Of a stretch of 45,207 nt of DNA, positions 32,031-44,000 are shown piece by piece. The notes under the pieces are model-generated. The model saw only the letters and a list, made by a program, of their open reading frames with translations, was not told the DNA's origin and did not search any database. The first letter of the stretch is position 1. Each line of letters begins with the position of its first letter. The position numbers were made by a program, and so were the translations under genes. Origin of the DNA: a virus; IMG/VR virus record IMGVR_UViG_3300044997_000480, positions 1 to 45,207 of that record, one strand, 5' to 3'.

Positions 32031-35000
32031 ATGGCAAAAACAAGAATTAGAACAGTAGATTTTCTACCAGAGATTTTCCGTACCCCGACCAATCGGCAGT
32101 TCCTTGGCGCCACTCTGGACCAGCTGGTACAGGATCCTAAACTCAAGCCTACTCAAGGCTACATTGGACGTCGTGTAGGCCCTGGTGTCAATCCCAACGA
32201 CAACTATGTGCTTGAGCCAACCAAGATTAGAACAGATTATCAACTGGAACCGGGTGTAGTATTTCTCGAACCCAATACCAACACAGTTGAAACAGCAGTT
32301 ACATACCCAGGTCTTGTTGACTCTATCAATGTGCAAGGAGGCAATGTATCCCGACAAGATCGTCTGTGGGAGAGCGAATATTACAGTTGGGATCCGTTTG
32401 TAGATCTTGACAAGTTTATCAACTTCAGTCAGTATTACTGGCTGCCAGGGGGTCCAGACTCCGTGGACGTGTTTGCAGATCCTGTGCCATTGACCAATGA
32501 TTTCACAGTGAGCCGCAATGCCACCAACTATGAGTTCAGTGGTGTCCCTGGGCAAAATCCAACCATTACATTGGCCCGACAAGGAACCTACGAGTTCAAC
32601 GTGCAACAAACAGGTCGTAGATTTTGGATACAGGCCGTTCCTGGTGTTTTGGGTACTCTGCCACAGACACCAAATCAAAGCAGTAGAGAAGTGTTGGGGG
32701 TGTTCAACAACGGTGACGACAACGGCACCATTGTTTTCAATGTGCCTGAAAAATCTGCACAAAACTTTTATTACACACTGGCAGATGATGGTCGTGTGAG
32801 CTTTGCCACCGACATCAATTTTGATCAAATCAACAACCAATATGTGTCAGAGTTTTTGGCAGCCTATGGAGGCATTGACAGAGTAACAGATCTTGATGGT
32901 CGCACAGTGATTTTCTTGGGAGACGCAGGTTGGTTTTTCACAGGACTGTACGACAGTCCAGGCCAGGCCTATGACACAGTGCCGTTTGATGAAACAGTTG
33001 AAATCACACTGAACAGCCAGAAGTACAGTGTATGGCGTATTACCTATGTATATGATGATCCAACCAATCCCTACATCAAACTCACCGTGGATCGACCCGT
33101 CAACAATCTTAGCAAACTGTTGATTGAGTACGGCAATGAATACAGCAACATCAGTTTCTACAAAACTGCTTCGGGACTGTTTGAGCGCATTCCACTGATC
33201 ACTGCCAATCTTGACGTGCTGTATTATCAGGATCAAGACAATCCTGCTTTGTTTGGATTGATTAGACTAGTTGATAATCCTAGTTCAGCACCCATTGTGG
33301 TTGAAGACGCCAGCATACCCAGTGTGCGTTTGGTCGATGCCAATATCAATGATACTGTTTTAACTTTTACTACAGCCATTGGAGGAGTTCTGTTGCCAGG
33401 TATGGTACTCAGTGGCGGCGGAGTAACTGACGGCACTTATCTTGTGAGTTCTCTAGGCGATAACACATGGTTGTTGAATCAAACAGCCACAGGCCAACCC
33501 AACACAGCGCAGATCGTGGACATCATTGGAGCAAGATATTATACCAGCTCCAACGGTGTGGTGTTTTCAAATGGATTAAAAGTACAGTTTCAAGGTCCCA
33601 CTGTGCCCAGCAGTTATTCTGGCAATACCTATTACGTTGAGGGAGTAGGTTCATCTATACAACTGTTGCCAGTAGAAAACTACATCACACCTGAGTTATA
33701 CACAAGATCTACCACGGTACCCTATGATTCAACACCATATGATGCCACACCTTTTGACGACACACTCAATGCTCCGTTGGATCAAGACTATCTTACCATT
33801 AACCGAGCCAGTCGCGATCAAAATGCCTGGACCCGCAGTAATCGTTGGTTCCATGTAGACATCATCAATGCCACAGCACAATACAATGGTACTGTGCCAT
33901 TTTTAGACAATCGTTACAGAGCCAAGAGACCAATCATTGAGTTTGTAGCCAATCTCAAACTGTTTAACTACGGTACCGAAGCCATTGCTCCTGTAAACAT
34001 CATTGATTTTAGAGAAACAGATGCGTTAAGCAATATCAATGGTACCATTGGTTACAGTGTGGACGGATTTGCATTTAACAATGGCATCCGTGTAATCTTT
34101 GCAGCCGACATCGACCCCGAAGTTCGCAACAAGGTCTATAAAGTTCAGTTTATTTTGCCCTCTGGGTCAGGCGTGCCAATCATAGATTTACAGCCCGTCG
34201 ATCTCAACTCTCCAGACCAGCTCTACGGACAAAACACAATCATTACCAGCGGTGTTTCACAGCAAGGCAAGTGTTTTTGGTACAATGGTGTGACTTGGGT
34301 ACCAGCACAACAAAAAACCAATGTAAACCAAGCACCACTGTTTGACGTATTTGATGGCATTGGGTCTAGCTTTGGTGATAGATTGATCTATCCAGGCACA
34401 TCATTTACCGGTACCAAACTGTTCAGCTATGCTCTAGGTAAAGGAGTCACTGATTCAGTGATTGGCCAGCCGCTGAAGTATCTCACCATCAACAACGTGG
34501 GAGACATTGTGTTTGACAACAATCTCTACATAGATCAGTTTACCTATGTAGAAGACACAGTGACAGAGACCAAGAATATAGGCACTGGTTTTGTTAGACA
34601 ATACTACAATAGACTTGAGTTCGACAAACTGATTGGATGGACCACCGCCTATACCACGGTAACCTCTCGTCAGAGTTTCTCATTTACCTATACCGGAGAT
34701 CCACTGGTCATTGATGTACCAGTAAAACTAACCAGCACCGCGGTGCCTGTGAAAGTTTTTGTCAACGCTGTGTTTTTAACCACAGACAACTACACCTACG
34801 AGATCAAGCCCAACAACACCACAGTGATTACTTTTATCAATGCACCAGCATTAAACTCCACAGTGGAAGTCAGCGTGGTCAGTGATGTGGCCAGCAAACA
34901 AGGTTTCTACAGCGTGCCGTTGAACTTGGAAAACAATCCACTGAACAATCAAGTAACTGAAGTAACATTGGGCACAATGAGAAACTACTATGGCAGTATC

Positions 35001-38000
35001 TGTCAGAATCTTCGCACTTTTCAGGGCACTATCAACGGACAAAACAACACCAGAGACCTTGGTCAGCTGGTACCATATGGTGATACCATCATACAAAACA
35101 GTGCTCCAGTGACTTTGACTGCTCTGTTTGCCAACAACACACAATATGACTTCTTCCGAGCGTTGGATTTTTCTTCTAGAGAATATGAAAAATACAAAAA
35201 TCTCGTGATGGATGCAGTGATCAAAAACGATTTTCAAAACATGACTGCGGCCCAGATCCTGGATGATTGTATGACCATAATCAATCTTGGAAAAAACGAA
35301 CTGTCGCCTTTCTATTTTACCGATACAGTACCATCGGGTGAAACTTTTGAAGAGACCAACTATATTGTTACACCTATCACAGGCAATACCTTTGATACTC
35401 TGTATAGCTATAACTTCACTGAAGCAAACTATCGTGCAATATTGGTATATCTCAACGGTACACAACTGCTTGGCAACGGCATTGACTACACAGTAGCTAC
35501 CGATGGACCACGTGTGATTATCAATGTGTCATTGCAGATTGGCGATACAGTGACTTTGAGAGAATATACTACCACAGTAGGAAACTTTGTGCCTTCTACA
35601 CCCAGCAAACTGGGTCTGTATCCTGCCTATGTGCCTGAGATATTTGTAGATGATACCTATGTAGATCCAACTTTGGTAATCAGAGGGCACGATGGATCTA
35701 TCACTGTGTCCTATCACGATATCCGCGACCAAGTGCTGTTGGAGTTTGAACATAGGATATACAACAACCTCAAGTTGGTAGGTAATCCTGTGCCTTTAGT
35801 CTATAAGGATGTGGCGCCGGGAGAGTTCCGTACAACAGATTACACACAAGTAGAAATAACTCAAATCATGAGTGAGAGTTTCTTGGCCTGGGTAGGAGCC
35901 AACAAGCTGAACTATCGTGAACAAGAGTACAATGGATCTAACCAGTTTACCTGGAACTACAGCAGTTCGTTAAGCAAACTGGATGGCAAGTCATTGCTGG
36001 GCGCCTGGCGCGGAATCTACAACTACTTCTATGACACTGATGCACCTAACACCAGACCGTGGGAAATGTTGGGCATCTCGCAAAAACCCGCCTGGTGGGA
36101 AGAACAATATGGCCCAGCACCATACACAGCAGGTAACTTAGTGTTGTGGGAGGACCTTGAAGCTGGACGTGTGATGGATCCAACAGGTTCTTATATCGTA
36201 GAAAAATATGTACGTCCAGGTCTTACTCGCGTGATACCCAGCGATTCAGAAGGCGCTTTGTTGAGTCCTTTTGAAGTGATGGTAGGTGATTATACTCCTA
36301 ATAGTTTTAGAAAAAGCTGGACTGTGGGCGACGATGGTCCAGTAGAAGCTTCGTGGCAGAAAAGCAGTGCTTGGCCATTTGCAGTGATGCGTTTGCTGGC
36401 GCTGACAAAGCCTGCACAGTTCTTTACTTACTTTGAAGACCGTGATGTGTATCGTTTTGACCCAGAGATTGACGAGTTTGTATACAACGGCAGATCCAGA
36501 TCCAAGCAGAGTGTTGAACTTGAAATCTATGGCCAAGGCATAGCCAAGCATAGCTATGTAAACTTTATTGTAGATTATAACCGTCTACAAGGTCGCGACA
36601 GTAGTGCAGAAATCACAGAAGCCATGTATTGGATTGATGTGAGACTGTGCTATCGCATGGCATCTTTCACAGACAAGCAGTATATCAAGATCTTAACTGA
36701 AAAATCCAGCCCTAACAGTCTCAATACCAGTTTGTTGTTGCCCGACGAAAGCTATCAGATCCTGCTGTATAAAAATCCTACCATAGCCAGCTTGGTATGG
36801 AGTTCGGTTGTTATACAGAAAACAGAACTGGGATATGCAGTATACGGCTATTCGACAACTAAACCATATTTTGAAATACTGGCCAGTGTGCCCAATGGCA
36901 ACTATCGCACCATCACAGTGGCGGACAAAACAGTGCAAGTGCTCAATGACTACAGCAATGAAGTGGTCAAGGTACCTTATGGCTACGAGTTTGTGGGCAC
37001 CAATAGTGTTGCAGACTTCTTGCTGAGCTATGGTGCTTATCTGTCAAGACAAGGCATGACCTTTGAAGATCAGGAACGAGGCCGCATCTTGAACTGGAGT
37101 CAGATGGTTCAAGAGTTTGTGTATTGGAGCCAGCAAGGCTGGGCCCCTGGCAGCTTGATCAACATCAACCCCGCTGCCAATACACTTAATGTTGTCAAGC
37201 CAGGCCTGGTCGCTGAACCATTGAGCGTAGTTGCCCCAGAAGACGTGCTGTTGAATCAAAACAAAACGCCATTGCAGTCCATTGACTATGTGGTAGAAAG
37301 ATATGAAAATGATCTTACCTTGCGTGCGATCAACAACAACACCTTCAGTTATCTCTCTGCTAAGTTTACAGAGTTTGAACATCTCATAGTGATTGACAAT
37401 ACCAGTGTGTTCAATGATTTGATCTATGACCCAACCACTGGTGCTCGTCAAAGCCGATTGTTGTTCACAGGATATACCACATTTGAATGGAACGGCAGTC
37501 TAGATGCACAAGGCTTTATACTCAACCAAGACAACGTGCAAGAATGGTTGCCAAACAGAAGCTATACCAAAGGACAGATCGTCAAGTACAAAGATGCCTA
37601 TTGGTCTGCTGTAAAAATCATTCCGCCCACTGAAAAGTTTGATTTTGAGTTCTGGCTCAAGAGCGACTATGCACAGATACAAAAAGGCTTGTTGCCCAAT
37701 GCGGCCACTGCTGCCGAACAGATTCGTGGTTTTTACAATGCCAACCAAGCCAACCTCGAAAGAGATGCTGACTTGTTTGCATTTGGGTTGATTGGTTTCC
37801 GACCACGCAGATACATGCAGAATTTGAACTTGGACGACATCAGCCAGGTCAACCTCTACAGCCAGTTCCTTGGCATCAAAGGAACCACACAGGCCACAGA
37901 TATCTTTACCAAGGCCAATCTTGGCAAGGAAGTGGCACAGTACGAAATCTTTGAAAACTGGGCGATCCAGCGATCAATCTATGGTGCCAACGCCAATCGC

Positions 38001-41000
38001 AGTTACTATGAGCTGAGACTCAACGAAGCTAAGTTGCTGGGTAATCCTTCCACCATTGAAGTCATTGAGCCTCAACAGTTCAGTGAAGCAGATCAAACTG
38101 TATTGGTCAGTGGCATTTGGAAGCAGAGCTATCCAATCACCAATCCTGATATTTTACCTACTACGTTTTTAAATGCCACGGACATACAGTTACCCAGTGC
38201 TGGTTATGTTAACTGGGACGATGCTGACATCAAGTTGTTCAACTTTACCGATCTTGATGCTATAATCAATGATATTGAAAACATTTATGTGGGTACCAGT
38301 GTATGGGTGGCCAAAGACAATGCCTACGATTGGAACATATACAGAAACAATATTGTGGTGCCTTTGCTCACACAAGTACGAGACAATCTCAACGGAACAT
38401 GTACTCTACAGTTCAATGGACAGCACGGACTCAGTGTCAATCAAAAGATAGTAGTCAAGTATTTTAGTAAAGGTATAGATGGCGCTTACGCAGTCATATC
38501 AACTCCTAGTTTGACCACAGCAACAGTGTCCTTGACCTTGGGCGGTGCTGTTACACAGGTCACAGGCACAGGTGTTTGCTTTGTGCTTGAAACCATGCGT
38601 GTGCGACAAGCTGCAGATGTTTCTAACTTGATTTACGCCAACAGTTTGTTACCAGGCAATCATGCTTGGGTAGACGATGATGGTACCGGACATTGGGTAG
38701 TTTATGAAAAAATCAATCCATTTACTACCACACCAGGCATTACTCCAGCAGATTCAGTGATCAGTTCAAGATTTGGTGCCGCCATATCTCAAGGATTTGG
38801 TGGCCTAGCCGCTCTGATAGGTGCTCCTGGGTACAACGGCGATGTTGGCGCAGTGTACACATTCACCAAAGGCGGTACAGTAGACTATGTTGAAACTGGT
38901 GTGCTGACCATGGGTGCAGCTAACTTTGTTAACTACGGAGCCGCGGTTACTACCGGAGGTGACCAATGGGGAGCCATCGGTGCTGGAAATTCATGGGCCA
39001 AACAAGGTTATGCGGTCACAGTTAATCGTAATACTAACTCTGGCGATTTCATACAAGCTCAGTTGTTGACTGAAATACCGTATAGACTGTATCAAGCCAC
39101 CGGCAACGGCGCCACTTCCACTTATACTCCAACCGGTGTGTCATTGGTCAACCCTAATGCAGTGAGCGTGGTCATCAGTGATGTTGTCAAAGTCAGAGGC
39201 ACAGATTGGAACATTGTGGGATCTACGGTAGTGTTTACCGCTCCTCCAGCTGTAGGCTCTCAGATCAATATTTTTAACTATGACGAATACGGTTACAGTG
39301 TATCAATCAGCAATGATGAACGCTGGCTCTATGTTGGTGCTCCGGCAGGCAATAGAGTGTATGCCTACAATCAAGTTACTGTGCAGTCACAGTCCAAGAA
39401 CTTTGTTGGTGATGGCGTGACCACAGATTTCTATGTAGCCGATGTGATCATTGTGGATGATGACTCGACCTCTGGCGGCATTGGTGCCCAGCAGATTGGT
39501 GTCACTGTAAATAATCTGCCAAAAACAGCAGGTGTAGACTACGATTATATAAACGGAACAGTGGTATTCAATGCACCTCGTAACAGAGATGACGAGATCC
39601 GAGTAATACGTTTGCAAAGCAAAACATTCTTTGAAACCACTCCTAGAAGCATATTCCCAATAGAAGACCTGTACACAGTAACAGATATCTATAGTTTTAG
39701 TGTGTATGTCAACAGTGTGTTGCAAAGACCCAACATGGATTACAGTTTCAATCCAGGAACCAAAACTGTAACCTTTGTATTGGCAGGACAGACGGGAACC
39801 ATACTAATCATCTCAAGCACACACTATCAATATGTTGATTGCATAGACGGTTCCGCCTTGGGCAGTGTTGCTGGTGCTAGATTTGGACAATCAGTGTCTG
39901 CAACATCAGACGGTCGACAGGTAGTCATTGGAGCACCCAATGACACTGCCAACAGCAAACTGCTGGCTGGTAAGGTATACTTGATTGATCGCAGTGTTGA
40001 AAGATTCACAGTCACAGATACTGCTCAAACAGAGTATTCTACATTGAGAACGTTCAACGGAGTTCCCAGCGTTAAGGTCAATGCTACCTATTTGATTCTG
40101 GACGGATTCAACAATAACGGACAGTTTGTTCAAGTTGATTCTAACACAGTTGACATACAGATAGCTCTCAATGTTGGTGATATCATTGAAATAGATACCA
40201 ATACCTTTGCTTTGATGGAAGTGGCTAATTCAAACACACCCACAGCAGGTGCAAACTTTGGATCCGTGGTTCAACAATGTCCAACTAACTGTAGTTTGTA
40301 CATTGGTCAACCCAACGACAGTAGAGTTGTGCTCGAAGGTGGTAGCGTTGAGAGATTTATAAATCAAGCAAGACTCTATGGTACTATCACTAGCATTAAT
40401 CAAAATCCCACACTCACACCTGGTACTACATTGCGTATACAGCAGGTTGATGTTACAGTGTCTACTCCAGGATCATGGAACAGTTCCGCGAGTTGGACGG
40501 CTGGAGAATTTGTGATCAGTGGTTCTTCTATCTATCAGGCCATTAGAAATGTGCCAGTATCGACCAGCATTAATGATACATCCTATTGGAAACCATCCAG
40601 CTGGGTAGAATTGTTTGCCAACGATATCAACGTTGCGGCAGAACCAAACGCTATTGGGTTGGTTGAAGTTCCCAACGTTCGGGCCATTGCTGCCAACGGT
40701 TATCTCACACTGACTATTAGAAACTCAGATGCGGCCATCGCATATACACAACTCACTGTGTTGCCAGGACTGGGCAATGCCTACACTGCTCTTGGCTTCA
40801 CACCCCATGTATATGCACAAACTATTGAAGCTCCTAACCAACTGGCTTATGCACACTTTGGCGCATCATTGAGTGTGAGTGATGACAGTCTGACCTTGGT
40901 CGTTGGCTCGCCACAGGGCACCGCAGCCAAACCAACCACATTTGATAATGGAACCACCTTCTTTGACAGCAAATCCACCAACTTAGTTGATCTCTTGCCA

Positions 41001-44000
41001 GAGAGCGGAGTGGCCTATACATACGATCTATTGGCAGCAGCCAACGCCAGTGTAAGCAATCCAAGCAAGTTTGTGTTTGGGCAACAGATTTTCGATCAAG
41101 ATGTCAACTCTCTTGACAACTTTGGCACAGCAGTAAGCTACTCTCGTGGTATCTTGCTGATTGGCAGTCCTCAGGACGATCTTGGTGACTCTGTGGGTGA
41201 TTATGGCAGGATATCACAGTTCAACAATCCAAATCGCTTGGCAGCATGGGACGTGATTTACAGACAGAAACCTATTGTGGATGTCAAGTTAATCAACTCA
41301 GTATACATGTACGACAAGCTAGAAAACAAGGTCACACAGTATTTTGACTTTATTGATCCACTGCAAGGCAAAATACTAGGCATAGCCAGACAAAATATTG
41401 ATTATCTTGGTGCAGTAGATCCTGCGGCATACAACGTTGGCACAATCAACAACTACGGCGACACATGGAATGAATCGCACCTTGGCGAAATCTGGTGGGA
41501 TCTCTCTACAATAAGATTCATCGACTATCATCAGTCAACCATTGCCTATGAAAGTCAGCGTTGGAGCCAGGTGTTTCCGGGCAGTAGAGCAGATGTGTAT
41601 CAATGGATTGAATCGCCAACGCCACCAGCTGAATATACTGGCCCAGGCGTACCATTCAGTACCACAAGTTTTGTAGTTGTTAGCAAACTTAACGACGATG
41701 GCTTGTTTACGTCAAGGTATTTTTTCTGGGTGCGTGGCATACCAGAAATCGTCACCAGACTGGGCAAGACTCTCAGCACACAAGCCATTGCTCAGTACGT
41801 AGAAAACCCACGCAGTTCAGGATTGCCTTATGTGGCTTTCTTGGGTCCTAGCACCACTGCTATCTACAATGGCAGACCTTATATTGGTGCCCAAGATACC
41901 ATCCTACACATTGAATTTGACAAAATAGCCAATGATGACAATGTGCATGCTGAATATGATCTCATAGCATCAAACAATCCTAACAGCTTCTTGGTGCCCG
42001 GCCTGTTCCGTAAAATGCTGGATAGCTTCTGCGGCGAAGACACATTGGGTAACAAAGTACCTGATCCTACACTGAGCCCAGCCGATCGCTATGGTGTGCA
42101 GTTCCGTCCTCGTCAGAGTTTCTTTGTAGATCGATTTCTGGCCCTGCGCAACTATCTACAACGTGCCAACGCAATCATGGCTCAGTTCTCTGTAAGCGAT
42201 AGTCGACCATTTAACCTGCTCAACAGTTCTGAACCTGAACCAACATCAGCATCCGGTGCTTGGAACAAGCGTGTGCTAGACTATCAAGAGTTGACATTTC
42301 AAGACCTCAGCGTAGTTCCGGTGGGTTACAAATATCTTGTGGCCACAGACTTAACTAACGACGGACTGTGGACTATCTACACTGTGGTACTCAGCCTTGA
42401 CGGTATACGCAAAGAACTGCTGTTGAGCCGTGTACAAAACTATGATACCAGATTGTATTGGGAATACATTGATTGGATCAAACCTGGATACAATGCCAGT
42501 GTGCGTCCTGTGGCCGAAGTCACAACATTCAGTGAACTCAGCAGGCTCACTGTGCCCGAGGGTGCCAGTGCCAAGGTATCAAAAAACAGTTTTGGCTTGT
42601 TTGAGATTTATCAATATCTCAACGGTGTTTGGGAACGTGTGTTTTTAGAAAATGGTACCGTGCGTATCAAAGAAGAAATCTGGGATTATGCAGTTGGACG
42701 ATATGGTTTTGACGTTGAAACCTTTGACAGTCAACGTTTTGATCAATATCCTGCTATCGAAACACGTCAAATCATACGAGCTATCAATGAAGAAATTTTA
42801 GTAGGTGAGTGGGCTATTTTCCGCAACAAGCTCTTGTTGTTGGTGTTTGATTTTATATTAACTGAGCAACTGGCGCCTGATTGGCTGTTTAAAACATCCT
42901 TGATTGATGTCAATCACAAAATCCGTGATCTGTTACCCTATCAAATCTTTCGCACAGACAATCAAGATTTTGTGCTGGATTATATCAAGGAAGTCAAACC
43001 TTATCACGTTCAAATCAAAGAATTCAATCTTCGTTACGACGGCATTGATACCTATGATGGAAACATCACAGACTTTGATTGTCCAGCATATTTTGACGCA
43101 GCGTTACAAGAGTTTGAAGCTCCTGCATTGGATGATTCTGTACCACCAAAATATTCTAACAGCGAGCCAAGTACTGATCCAATCTGGCAGGAGATACCTT
43201 GGCAACAGTGGTATGATAACTACAAACTACTGCTGACCGGAGCAACGATCATTGAGCAGGGCACAGGTTATACTGTTCCACCAGTGGTTACAGTCACAGG
43301 AGACGCTGAACGAGAAGCTGTTATCGTAGCTAGAATCAGCACTGCTGGGCAAGTAGTGGAACTCATTGTGCTGGACCCAGGTTCAGGATATACTACCACA
43401 CCTATCATTGAAATATCTGGTGGCAATGGCTTGGGTGCAAAGGCTGTGACGGTGCTGGAAAACCAGTTGGTAAGAACATTCACTACCACTCTCAAGTACG
43501 ACCGATTCAACTATACCAGTCAAGTCTTGGATTGGGAGCCCGACACCAAATACACCGAAGGTCAGTTGGTACGATTTCGCAATCAGGTCTACAGCGTTAA
43601 TCTAGTAGATGACAGTGTAGAGTTGGACAGCGGTCCGATATTTGATCCCACAGAATATACCTTGGTAGATGAATCTACGCTGGATGCCGCAGATCGAGTG
43701 ATTGGTCTGTATTCGCCAACGCCCAATCAGCCTGGTCGAGAACTGCAACAGGTAATGACAGGCATTGACTATCCTGGCGTACAAGTAATGGGTCCCAACT
43801 TCAATCAAAACACTGGTTTTGATGTAGGCAACTTTGATGTGAATCCATACGATAACATCGACTATGGCCCTGAAGGTAGACCAACTTACTCAGAAAGCAT
43901 TTTGGACGCTATCTATGAAAGTTCATTTACAGATACTTATCTGGGCACTAGAAGCACTGACATCAATGTGGACGGTGGTGCATTCATCGACACTTATTCC

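Noticed and set aside
32064-32840. Long minus-strand frame antisense to the giant gene
   Set aside because: The plus strand is one continuous, recognisable structural protein; the antisense frame has Cys/His-rich, non-domain sequence typical of a shadow. The same holds for 34851-35465 and 27156-27734.
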